The translations under genes were made by a program, and so were the position numbers. A stretch of 64,000 nucleotides of DNA from contig NC_135556.1 of NCBI RefSeq assembly GCF_964340395.1, positions 8,775,001-8,839,000 of the forward strand, in the 5' to 3' direction. Position 1 is the stretch's first letter, and each line of letters starts with the position of its first letter. Shown here piece after piece: positions 49,364 to 62,000 of this stretch. The notes below the pieces were generated by a model that saw only the letters and a program-made list of their open reading frames with translations, was not told the DNA's origin and did not search any database. Source of the stretch: Glandiceps talaboti. Its lineage: Eukaryota > Hemichordata > Enteropneusta > Spengelidae.

Positions 49364-49492
49364 GACTGCAAAAATAGCCAAGTGATTGTTTACGTTTTCG
49401 GGAATAAATCTGTGGATAATAGCCAGTGACTTTACAATGCAATGAATATTGAAATGAAGCAGTGACTGTGTATGTTCCAAGGAATTAAACCA
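49364..49492 (+). repeat. tandem degenerate copies of the last NXT1 codons
   Basis: The coding text ATAGCCAGTGACTGTTTACG with TTTCCAGGAATAA (49,331-49,363) recurs after the stop: ATAGCCAAGTGATTGTTTAC with GTTTTCGGGAATAA at 49,374, ATAGCCAGTGACTTTAC at 49,419, and GCAGTGACTGTGTATG with TTCCAAGGAATTAA near 49,460. Spacings are 43, 45 and about 36. All copies are in the presumed 3' UTR. Confidence 0.85.
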
Positions 49493-51178
49493 GTATTAAT
49501 GATGTGTATGTCTGAAGACAGGTGGCTAAAACTTGACCGAAGAAAAGGAGAGAGTTAGAAGAGATGAAAACGGACAAGGGGTACCATCCAGTCACTGTTT
49601 GCAGAAAGATTGCCAACTGTGCAACATCCAAAGAAATGTTTGAGTTTTTAACTACATAGTGAATAGTTGTGGAGATATCCAATCTCACATGATTCAAATC
49701 TAATCTATCATATCAGATAACAACACAGCAGAATTCTTGACAGCTGGTTTCTTTTATGACAAATATTAGACTTATTTAGTGAAATCTAAACAAAATACAG
49801 ATATTCTGTAACTTTATTAATCTTGAATATACACCATGTCAGAGCGCCCTCAAGCACTGACCTACCCCTCTCAAACGAGACTGGAAAGAGAAGAACGGGG
49901 AGGCAGAATGGCAGAATGGACACATTTTACAGTCCATAGCTTTATATGGTATATATAAATGACTGACTGCATTAAAAGTGTTGGTAAACTCTATAAAACC
50001 AATACTCGTGGTTTAAATGCAATCATTCTTGGGTGTATTTTATATTAAAGGGACCCAAAATAGTTTCAATTTGTTTTTTTATAAATGCAGGTGACTGGTC
50101 GAAAACACTGAACACACATTCACCTGGAAAATTTCATAAAAAGACAGTACACAAATCATTGTTGCTTTCAAATGCTAAGTTTAGAAAAAGTTTTGGTAAG
50201 TAGTTTTTGAAGGCTTGAAAAATTAGACCAGGTCAGTCATGTCATATTTTAAAATAAAAATCCTTTGCATCAATCGAGTAACACCTTATGTACTTGATCA
50301 CATGGTATACTTAGTATTGGATTGTATTCAATTCCTTATTTATACATGTTACATTAAAGACTCATGATTCAATCCCACATTCTCACATTATTGCTATCTT
50401 AGCAGTAGTGCCATAAGAGTTCGATAACATCATTCTTTTGGTCAAGACCAACTTTTTCTGTAAAACTGCCAGATAACTTGGTTTTTTTTTAAACCTAAAG
50501 GTTGGGTCTAACAAAACAAATTGTTTGGTTCTGCTTACCCGACCCCCACCTAGTTTCTCAACCCCGACCCGAAACCTTTTTTTTTTTACATAATAAAATC
50601 GTTAAAATAGTGGTCTCGCAAGAAATATTATATGCGAAAACTGACATCAACTTAAAAAACAATATAAAACTGTCATTCCAATCTGGAATGGCTATACATC
50701 TGATGAGAAGAAACCAAGAACACAGAGACCATGTGGAAAATAACGGAAAACATAACTACCTGAATTAGACACTCATATATGAATAAAAATATTAAAAAAT
50801 AAAATAAATAAAAAATGTACCTACCTCACCTATTCTAAAATTTAGCGTAATCGTAACCACACTATTTTTGTTATTAGGCCTTAGCAGTAGTCATAAGAGT
50901 TTGATAACATTATTCTTTTTTGTTAGGACCAACTTTTTGTGTAACTCTGCCAGAAAACTGTGACACACCAAAATGTACATGCACTGGTGCCACCATCCCA
51001 TAGTGATGCATTTTCTTGCCTTTTTGATCTTCATTAATTTTGACAGGAATGAACCATAGACCTTGACACACATGTACACCAGTACTACTGTCCCCTATTC
51101 ATCATGTATTCTCTTGCTGATTAGGTTTTAATTTTAAGCACAGGCAATTTTTAGGTGATAAATTTCAACACTAATTAG
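49493..51178. other. NXT1 3' flank, interspersed repeats, no gene
   Basis: TGTTTGGTTCTGCTTACCCG and CGACCCGAAACC plus a T-run at 50,520-50,590 match TGTTTGGTTTCTGGTAACCC and CGACCCTAAAC plus a T-run at 60,960-61,022, so this is a dispersed repeat. No exon recognised. Confidence 0.45.
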
Positions 51179-51349
51179 CAGTGTGCCTCCTAATGATAGC
51201 TAAATTTTGTTGTTGTGAGTCAAAATGAGAAAAACCGGCATTTCTTGTGAGTCACCACATAGTAAGAGATAGGGGAACACCAAATTTTGGGGCGTCACTA
51301 GAAATTGTGTGCGTCAGTGTCGCGTCAAATTGGCTTAGAGGTCACACTG
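51179..51349 (+). repeat. 171-bp TIR element, copy 2
   Basis: The ends CAGTGTGCCTCCTAATGATA and GGTCACACTG are inverted repeats. The body matches 31,049-31,235 and the inverted copy at 60,433-60,603 (GTGAGTCAAAATGAGAAAAA, AAGAGATAGGGGAACACCAA, CAAATTGGCTTAGAGG). Confidence 0.85.
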
Positions 51350-51898
51350 TACCACAGTATGCATTTTCATTGTTGCAACCATAGACGTTGAAAAGAGAAA
51401 CCAGTGAAATGGTTTCTTTCTTATTTTCATATGCCTCAGAATAGCTGTACATATGGCTACCACACCCACACACACAAAAGCAAACAATGAAAACATATTA
51501 TACATCAGTAATAAATTAATTCATTGGAAACAAAATCGAGAGAGAATTCAATTGAATTGAGAGGTGAATACAAATGACAAAATATATTAAGTAAATTTGT
51601 GACAAATATTTATCTCACTTTTTAGTACTTTTATTTAGCTGCATTTTGGCAGTTAGTAAGGGACAATCGCACAATGTCACACGAGCTCGATAAACTTCAT
51701 TTGTTTAGGGGGAGGGGGTAGTAGTGTGATCGCTACTGTTTTCCTCATGGTTTACATCATCATAAACGTGTCAATGTTGCACTTGGGAGGGGTTTTGTTC
51801 TAAAGGAACCAAGTTTGTTTATTGAGCTTTTTTCTACATTATTCGATTGTCCCTAACACGAATGACTTATATACACATAACAAGCTATCCTTTCATGC
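51350..51898. other. no gene seen
   Basis: Intergenic DNA between NXT1 and SUGT1, with a GGGGGAGGGGG run at about 51,709-51,719. No exon. Confidence 0.4.
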
Positions 51899-52020
51899 TG
51901 TATGTATGTATGTATGTATGTATGTATGTATGTATTTGTATGTATGTATGTATGTATGTATGTATGTATGTACGTACATGTACGTATGTATATGTGCAAG
52001 TATATGTATGTCTGTCTGTC
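51899..52020. repeat. (TATG)n microsatellite
   Basis: TATG/TGTA tetranucleotide repeats with a few interruptions, ending in (TCTG)n. Open frames across it (Met-Tyr-Val-Cys repeats) are artefacts. A second (TCTG)n run lies at about 52,167-52,179. Confidence 0.96.
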
Positions 52021-53566
52021 AATATGTCATTAAAGCTTTGTAGAAGTGAAAGAACTCAAGTAGGCGTATCGAGAAGGCACCATCAACACTTCCTAAATTC
52101 TGTTACAGATGGCAAGCTATATGAATTTGTACATTACATGTAGCTTTTCCCAAAATGGGACAGTCTGTCTGTCTGTCTATGTCATAAATACACACCATAC
52201 ACTACACTATAATCAGTGAATTGCAAAAGGCTTCTTTTATTTTCACTTTACAAGCAAGGTAGAAATGATTGGAAACAATTAAATTACTGGTTGATATTTG
52301 AAGTTAGAATTGCATTCAGATTGTAAAATACCACAAGTAGGCTGTAATGACACACTAAATATACACGTTTCAACAGCAGCTACATACTAAATACTACCAC
52401 AGTAGATACAGCTCTAAATCCAATCTGTGTTGAGGGCACCCTTGTGCATTGGCGAAGCCCTCTCAAAAAAAAAGACAAAGCTGATGCAACAACATGACAT
52501 ATCTTACAGTTTAATATACATGTTCACATTGATATCCTGTTAATATTTCATAGTCTGAATATGATGACGGCTAGATTGTTAGTGTACTGATGACTTTAAG
52601 CAAATTGGATAACCACGGGCATTTCTCAGTCTTGCGCATTATGAGTTTCAATTCAGGAATTTGGCTTCTGGAGTTTGTGTCTAAAAAAATTATGTTCGAA
52701 TTTGGCCAGGTCTGCGAGTCTTTAATTAATAAGGAGACAGTTATGTTTCATATTCATTGATCTGTATTACAATACAACTGTTCCTGGCTTACTTTTCTGA
52801 AGGTTAGGATATTTTCTTATCAGACCATATATTTTTGTTGAAAATTTTTCGGAATATGGCAAAATACCTTAAAGCATTGTAACTGACATCACGTCTATGA
52901 TAACATTGATTGTGTGTTTAATACTGTAATACCTATATGAGTGTATAAAATAAATTTGATGTCTATCGGTCACCAGTACAGTGTTATATTACAATTCATA
53001 GTCCTGTTATTGGAAAAACAAAAGAATGTATAGTTTCGCCACTAGGGGTGTTGTTCAGATGTACTTTTTTTGACTGGAAAGGATAGTCTGAATATATAGT
53101 ATCATGGCAGCAGAAGAAAAAAGTGAACTCTAATTATGTTTTGTTTATTCCCATTATATTATTTACGATTTTCCTGTTATATTTCATCATATTTGAGTAA
53201 AAACACAGTTTTGTTAATTTTTCCACCTGGCTAGCCTATTTTCCTTTACTTTTGACCGAGTTAACTAAATGTAAGATTTTGAAGTGTAGTGACTTTGATG
53301 TGCCAAGTCTGTCCACTTCATGGTTGGATGTCCATACATTTTCATCCTCATTTCTCCAAAATATTGGGTTCCTTCAAGCAACATTTCTGTCAAAAATGAT
53401 CACAATGGATGACAGGAACATGGTACATCGTCTTGTTATAATATGAAGGCCTTGTACGGTTTCCTAGTCTAATTTTAAATCTGATTTAGAAGAGGGTCTT
53501 ATCTGCTGTCCATAAACTATGTACAGTTTTTGTTCTATGTGTGTATTCAAATGCTGACTTCTTGTG
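52021..53566. other. no gene seen
   Basis: AT-rich intergenic DNA between the convergent genes NXT1 and SUGT1. A frame at 53,252-53,446 has no recognised motif. Confidence 0.4.
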
Positions 53567-53860
53567 AACAAGACTTAATTTCACCAATCAACAGTGCAAC
53601 AAAATATCAGAGTCTTCCAATATTTCAACGACTAACAGCCATCTTCATCTGGGAATGAGGCAATGACCTCAAAAAATGTCATGACCTCAAGCCTAAGGTG
53701 ATGTAAAAGTTAGAATCAGTTCCCCTGGGTCTCCTCCCATAGCAATGGTAGGTACAGATCATTGTATCATTCTCCGCTAGATGAAGATGGCCGTTAGTCA
53801 TCAAAATATTGAAAGACTGTTATTTTGTAGCAATGTTGATTGATGAAATTAAGTTTTGTT
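53567..53860. mobile_element. foldback element, arms of about 84 bp
   Basis: The left arm 53,567-53,651 (AACAAGACTTAATTTCACCA ... CCATCTTCATCT) and right arm 53,778-53,860 are reverse complements at roughly 83% by eye. The spacer of about 126 bases is non-coding. A typical long-arm MITE; target duplication not resolved. Confidence 0.75.
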
Positions 53861-54451
53861 AAGAATTCTACACATTGAATAAAAGTATTTGAACATTTAT
53901 TTCTTGTGATTTAGGAGAGTATAGTTCATACAGCTCTTAACGTGTTGGATATCCTCGACAGCATTGTCACACCCTACACATGCTTACGAATATGAATTCA
54001 ATATATACTAAATAAAATGTCAGCCATAAAACGAGCACAAATTGTTACCGGTGTTTAATCTACCAGTTCTGTGTCAGCCAGATGACATTAGAAGCATCTC
54101 CTCATGACGTAAACCAATGAGAATGTTGCCGTCTGACATTGCTAAACAGGATCAGCCAATTACAAAGGGAAACATTTTCTGATTGATTCAACCATGATTC
54201 ACCTCACAACATTGCAGTATCTAAATGGGTGGAACTGATATTACATGAAATAGTAAAAAAAAAATTGTGTTTGAAAACACAGCCATTGGCCATATTACTA
54301 TGTGTGTGTGTTGGGTGGGTGAGTAGATGACACATCTATACAACAGCATTGGAGGGTTTGAACCTGACTACATAAAAGCCATGTACAGCAGACATAAAGC
54401 AAACAGTAATGTCTTCTACATCAGATTTATAACTACTCGACAATCTGCTCC
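53861..54451 (-). other. probable SUGT1 3' UTR/flank
   Basis: Directly downstream of the SUGT1 stop on the minus strand. Minus-strand AATAAA-like words are present but the cleavage site cannot be fixed. No other gene. Confidence 0.4.
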
Positions 54452-55963
54452 TTATTCCCAATCCTTCCATTCCATGCCATCTGGTGGTTTAACTTCTGTC
54501 TTCTTCTTAGCGATGTCTTGCCAGTTGGTACTCAGCACAGTACCTCCTGATTCAGACTGGGAAGAATAATACAATGATATACAATCAATCCACATTTATG
54601 TAAATCAAACGTGTACAGTATTAGGAACTCTACTTGTACATTTCAACAACTTCACAGTAAACTCAATAATGTGTGAAAGATACTAACTTTTGTTGCTATC
54701 AGAAAGGTGCAACGTTCCTATCAAGTATGAAATCAGATGAATACCATGATGTTAAAAGCTGAAAAAATTTGTTTGAAGATTAGATGCAATTCAAATGAAA
54801 CTGAAAGTTACAGTGCTAATTTACAGCCCGACAATGTCACATAGTAAATTGCAAAACATTTGCTTCAGTACTTTTTGAGATATCAGTGGAACAAAATTTC
54901 AGCACAGACAGACAGACATCACCACGACATTACCTCCCATACGGGAGCTAAAAACCATAACATGCAGATGTTTTAATAAATTAGAAGAAAATTAACATAT
55001 ACCCCAACCAAACACAAATATAGTAGTCACAGTACAGTGTTATAATCTTATTAATCAATATTTTTAGCTTTAATCACTTGTTGTCCTGATTACACTAAAT
55101 ATATCTGCCTGTACAAGTAGTTACTAAGAATTAACCAGTGAAAGTAATTCCATTCTATGAGTGACCTAAGGGGCATTGTCAGTACAAGTCAATAGACAAG
55201 AAGTGACAAGGCCCCTTAAGTCATTTGTATTTTCCTTGGCTGGACAAAGAGAAATATTGACAAGGTGATCTATATAACCATACATCCTGAACATACTTTA
55301 TGAAAAATAAATAGCAATTTGGAAGACTAATGACATAGACAGAGGTTTTGACATAGAACGCCCAGGGTATAAAACCCTTATTTTTGGTTCAAACCTGGTT
55401 TGTGTGTGTGGTATAATGTATCATACTTACAAATGATTTATTCATTGCTCTCCTGACTTCATCAGTGCCATCTGTATAGATTTGTTGAAAGAGTTGGTTT
55501 AGTGCTGCGTCTCCCTCTAATTTGCTGTCTTTTTCCTCCTTTTCCACATCTTTTGCCAGTTTATCCCAGTCTTTTCCATGGTGACTTGATGAGGGGTATT
55601 TGTGGACGTCATCCTGACTGATATCTATGTGGAATACAACATTGCCATGTCTTATAAAAGAATGATGAACTGCAGTTATGATAATTTCAAATTATGGTTG
55701 TAACAAGTTCTGTCACTGGTTTAGAATTCTTGTTTACCTAAAATAGAATTTACCACCCACCCTCAGTGACGCCACAAGAATTATATGAGACCATTCTTTG
55801 TTCTAGACTAACTTTTTCTGTAGTTCGACTAGACAACTGTTTTTCACACCTAAATTTCAATCCTGATCTGAGCCTTTAATAGTCTACCATATTTGATGCT
55901 AAGGTTTGTTATTTCCACCAGAGATTGCTTGCAATGGTGCACACACACACACACACGCACACG

Positions 55964-56010
<47 letters not shown>

Positions 56011-59000
56011 ATGGTACATTTTTTTATTTTCACTGCAGTGCAATATCAAAAACATCATTGCATACCTGCATGTAAATGATATGCAAATGAGGATACAAAT
56101 GTTCGTTCTACACAAAAGCGTGTGATCGCATATTGTCATTTTTATGGAAATTTGTTGTTTTGGATAAACATCTGCAATAATAACAGAACCCCACGTAGTG
56201 TAAGTGAAGTTCCAGTGTGGGTACTCAGGGGTATTAGCACTCGTGCTTGCAATGTTTTCTGTTGCAGTTTCATTCGCTACACTCGTGAAAGTACTGCATA
56301 TACCCTAAGTATGCCACACTTGCACTTACACGTCACAAGGTTTTGTAACATTCTTACCTGCTTTCTTGATGACTTTCTTCTCTTCTGCTGGTGCTTCTAA
56401 CATATTCCACCTCAGACCATCAGCTTTTTTCAACTTTACCTCAATCTAACCATGAGAAAAACCAAGGTTAGTATGAAAATAATAGCTTATTTTTTTTTAT
56501 CGCATATTTGCAAGATTGAATAGTTACTAATGACAAGTATTCTGTATTCTACTTCATTCACGAGCAATGTATGTATACAAGTTTAATAGTAGCTTCCATA
56601 TTTCAAACTCTATAGTTTTGACTGTCTCATTATCTGCAACCTTTTAGAGTTAAGATAAGTCAGCAGAAACTTAGCATATCACATAATTATGATATTCACG
56701 GTCATTTGTACAGAGGTCACATTTCTGTATATTACGCAAGTCATTACTTACTCCAGGAGTAAATCCAAATTTGGACTCGTGAATCAGACAGGGGGTAATC
56801 ACCAAGTCTGTACAACATTTACTCTGGATTTGGGAAGGACTGTCATAGACATCCAAGTGTGTATGACCTCCCTCTGTATTTCGTTGTGTAGATAAGCATA
56901 AAAATGACTTTATGTAACATTACCTTGGTTGATAAAACTTTATGAAGACTCTTGTCTGGAACAATACAGTGTGCAAGGCTTAGATCTAAATTGTAGTTGG
57001 TGTCTGTGGGAAGCCGCACTGATGCACTAACCTACACGAAAAATGTCATTTCAACTTTATTTTAACTCAGTTTGTAGGTGTACAGGATTTACATGAATGA
57101 TTTGGGATTTAGCTATCATTTCAGTTGTTCTTAGACTAACAGTACTCTACAGCAATGCTTAGTAGTAGTGTATCATCTCAATGCTTATATGATAACAACA
57201 ACAATGTAGTGTGTAGTAATGTTGGCTGTTGACCAGGATAATCAGTTTGATTAAAACTCAATCATTATCAATCATTCTCCACTACATTATCAAACAGTTA
57301 CACAACTATGCAAATTTATGTTCTATAATTACATCTTTTTGAATATATTCCACTTGCCTTCATCTACGTTGAATACAAATCATCAAGTTCATCTTCTTCC
57401 TTGAATATTGAAAAACCCCACACATGCAGACTCACACGCACATGTATGCAGGCACGCACGCACACACACAAACACACACACACACAAACACACACATACA
57501 TACATACACACACATACATACATACACACACACACACACACTTCATTGTTATGTTAGTTAAGCTAATAACTTACTGTTTTATCTGTGTACTTTAACGTGA
57601 CATCTTCCTTCTTGGCTTTTTTGATCATAATAGTGATGACAACATGCGTCTCTGTCTGGTACCAATCATACCTATTTATACATACATACATGTACAATAA
57701 AAGTCACTGTAAATGTACTTGCCACTCAGGGGTGAGATCAATGATTCAATGTAGAATTAACAGTCACAGTACTGGATGTCAAAGACAAGAATCTATCAAC
57801 CCTACTAGTTCATGAATGTCAAATGAGCGTAAGCATACACACAGGCATGCATGGATTTCAGATTGTAAATCACTCATATAATACTCAAACTGGACTCTGT
57901 ATACAATACCTGATTTTTGGTGCTACTGGTGGTTGAGATACAGGTGATGCTGCTGTTGTTTCATTCGTTGTTTCCGATGGTGTTGCTGTAGATGTTTCTG
58001 TTTGTACATTTGATGTTGATTCTGTCTGTGTATTTGATTTTGGTTCTGTTTGTTGTGTTGATACTGGTGTTGAGTCTGTACTACCACTTGCCACACCTAC
58101 AATTGGCTGTACATACATGGAAAGATGATAAATTGATAAATTAATGGTTACAGGTAAATGTTGGAAATTAAAATAACAGTACTGACTAATGTATTGCCCA
58201 TTTCTATAACTTCAGTATAATTGAACTTGTAGAGTTTAGAATATTGCCACTGCTTTCAAATAGTTGAGGTACAGACAAAAAGGATCAAATATTCAACACC
58301 TTACCTTTCCTTCTGCTGTAGGCCCCGACTCTTCCATTTCTTCCACTAGAAAGAAAAACAGTATTTTTGTTATGGGTGGTTATGTACCAGTACATTTGTA
58401 GGTAAAATCTACCGAAATTCCCTGCGTGTTTTACCAGGGTTCCCCAACATCAGCAAACATGTGGAAGGGTATAGACTGAAGATGTGGAAGTCATTAAAAT
58501 CTAAATTTGTTGGGTCTTTATGAAGTTCCTTTTACAGCAGTGCATTGAAAACCAATGAAAGTCATCAATGATAATAATATAAATTATATAACGCTTTCCA
58601 ACACTGCTCAAAGTACTTTACAATAGTTTCATTGGCATGGATCTATAACGGGACAACAGCCCTTTATACTTCAACTCCCTGGAAAACACACAATCAACTG
58701 CAGCCTCAGGAAGCACATACATGTAGGGTTAAATCATTCACATAACAACCTCTATCCTACCAGGTACCCATTTATACAGCTGTGTTGACTGGTGACAAAA
58801 TCATGGTTGAAATCTTGCCCAAGGACGTACTTAAACCATTCAGTAACAAACAACCATGCAAATTTCAAGCCAGACATTCCTAGCATTCAACCATCATGAC
58901 TTCACAAATTGTATACATAGGTGATGTTACTCACAGTTAAGTTCAGCTTCACATTTCCTGATCCAAGTTTTAAATGTTGAATCACTTTGATCTAACCTTT

Positions 59001-62000
59001 GACCTTCCATGAATGCTTTCCTTGCATCGTCATATCTCTCAAGATAAAAACATGCAGTTCTGAAAAGTAAAACAAAATATAGACAGCATTGCTAAAATTG
59101 AAGTCCACTGTAATGTAATTCCATAAACCCTCACAGTGGGTGAAGGGTCTATGGTAATTCCTAACATTTGATTTACAACTCTAGTGGCATGGTCAATTAA
59201 TTACTTTGTTTTTTTTAATGACATCAAGCTAATGTATACTTTGAGTGGATGAAGTACCTACACAGAAAGTCATGATACATCCCCATTATTACAAAGTGTT
59301 TATATGTGTGTTAAAAATGACAAAATGAATTCACCAATCACAATAAATCTTGTGTTACTGGCTAACACATCACACCTTTTTTGAGTATTTCTGAGAGTGA
59401 TAATGTCATTTCAGTGACAAAACCACCTATCTTCAAATCAAATTTATGCAACTGAAATACATACAACTGTAATACAATCAACAAAGTGGCAATGTTGTGT
59501 GATAACCAATTTATCCTATACCATGGTTGCCCAGCTGATACCTGTGGCAGACTGTTCTAGCATTCATCCGCAGGGCAAGACAATGGTGGCGATTCATGTG
59601 GCTGCTAATGTTTTCAAGTTTGTAAATCTGCCACCACACAAGCCTTTGCAAAGCTTACTGTATTGTCTGTATTACATGTCTGTACTTCCTGAATGATATC
59701 TCAATATGTAATATTTCCAAGTGTTCATATCGCTGTTTATTTGTTTGTGTTAGGTTTGTTTGCTTACTTACCCTTTCCTCAAGTATGCTTTAGCATTATT
59801 TGGTACAAGATCTATTGCTTTCTGTGCATCATTGACAGCATCTAGTAGTGAAATAATAACAGAAAAAGTTGTATTTACTGTCACAGAACAAGAACTGTGC
59901 TATTTATCTGAAGGATATAAGTACTAAGGAGTCATGAATATTCCTTGTTCATTTAATACATATTCATGTCTGTTAAGACCCATGATGCAACAGTTTATAA
60001 CTGCTAGAACAACAGAGGTGAAAAAAGTTTCTATTTGGTTTTTCTTGGTAATCAAGACAAATTTGATTTGAGACTCCAGAACCCAAAGTTGTTGAAAATA
60101 CCTTGATTTCCTGATTTAACAGAATATGTATGTCATAAATTGCTACATAACTAGATTTAACACCCCATCCTTTAAAGTTTCTCCACTTTCAACAGTATAT
60201 GTAATCTGAACATTCTTGTTAATCATTCACAATGTATTGCATGTACAATACAATCATCTGGTCTTGCATTTACAAATTCAAGCATGGCCCTAGCCATTGG
60301 CAAACATTACATTAAAAATATTGTACTGTTTTGGGATGGGATGAACATTCCGAACTGGTCTGATTCTGTATACTATTAGTAATTAAGTAATTACTATATG
60401 TATTTTCCATCTAGTCTATGCTTATTGTGCACCATTGTGCCCTCTAAGCCAATTTGACGTGCCACTAACACAAATAATTCCCAGTGACACACTAAAATTT
60501 GGTGTTCCCCTATCTCTTACTATGTGATGACTCACAAGACGTGGCAGTTTTTATCATTTTGACTCCCAATAACAAAATTTGGCTATCATTAGAGGGTACA
60601 CTGGTGCACAATTATACTAACCCATGACATATGCCCATTATGTGATAACTTAGGTTAGGAAAGATATACACATATATAATCCATAAATAATACATTATTA
60701 CAAGATAACTTCATACATTAACAGTAGAATAAATACTTCCAAAACAATGTTTATTTTTACACATGCGGTAAAGTACTCACTAGGGTATTGTTCTAATTTG
60801 ATGTATGCCTGGGCTCTCTTCAGGTAATACTCTGCATTCTGCCCATCCTGCTCTATGGCTTGTTCATACAACTGCAATGCAAACAGGTGACAAATCAGCT
60901 ACAGTTAGACATGACAATTCACCAATATTTGAACATACTTAGGTCAAAAATAAAATTAACTGTTTGGTTTCTGGTAACCCAATCCAACCTAATTTTCACT
61001 GCCGACCCTAAACTTTTTTTTTTAGGTAATTTGAAAATAAAACATCAAAACGCTGTGAGAGAAATAGTGAGATTTGATGACATTTTCTTCTTGTGATCAA
61101 AACAACATGGCAGATACAGTGTAGCACACAATGTTGTCTCCATATCATACAGAAAGTGTGAACACATCAATGAGAAATCTCTGTTGACTTCTATGTACAT
61201 TGTAACAACCTGAACCAGACCAAAAAATAAAATTAAAAAAATTCCCATTGATCATGTGTTCGCACTTTTCTGTATGATATGCAGATGACATTGTGTGCTA
61301 CACTGTATCTGCCATGTTGTTTTGATCACAAGTGACAATCATCTAAACAAGATATAATGTGACTGTGACAGCTGCCCTGGGCTATCTTCAAGTAATACCT
61401 CTGCATTCTGCCAAAGTTCAAGATAATATTCAAGTTCCCAGCCCTTTAGACCATCAGAATTTTCAGGGACCCCTACCCTTTCATACCCCAAAGTCCAAAT
61501 GTCAACATAAGCTCAATTTCCAGTCTTTTTTTCTTTGCACACGAACACTCTCTGTACTAAGTCAAGTACAATAGCAAACAATAATATTTCATTCATTCTA
61601 TATGAACAGTAAGAGGTTGCCTGAAATGTCAGCAGCAAATCAAGAGCAATCACTGTTCACCTGTGTCCATCACAAGAGTAGGTGACAGCTGTGTGATAAA
61701 TTCCACAAGGTGTGCACAATATATGCACAACTACCAACCAACTGTAATTTTTAGACTAATGTAATGTAATCATCTGCACCAGAAGTACTGATCCCTATGA
61801 CTTATTTTTACAGTGCAACCATTGATAGTGTACCAGAGCGAACAGTGAAATTAATTACAATTTAATTTGTACCCCCCCCCCCACCTTTTCATTATGTGCA
61901 CATAGTTACTGAAGTATTGCAGAACAGCTGTTTACTAAGCCCAAAAAAATTGACAAAAAATTTCACTATGAGAGATATCATGAGATACACATGTAACTGT

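Noticed and set aside
51822-52143. Met-Tyr-Val-Cys-rich open frames
   Set aside because: Product of the (TATG)n microsatellite.
59499-59696. 65-codon plus frame in a SUGT1 intron
   Set aside because: Antisense to the gene, no motif, and length expected by chance.
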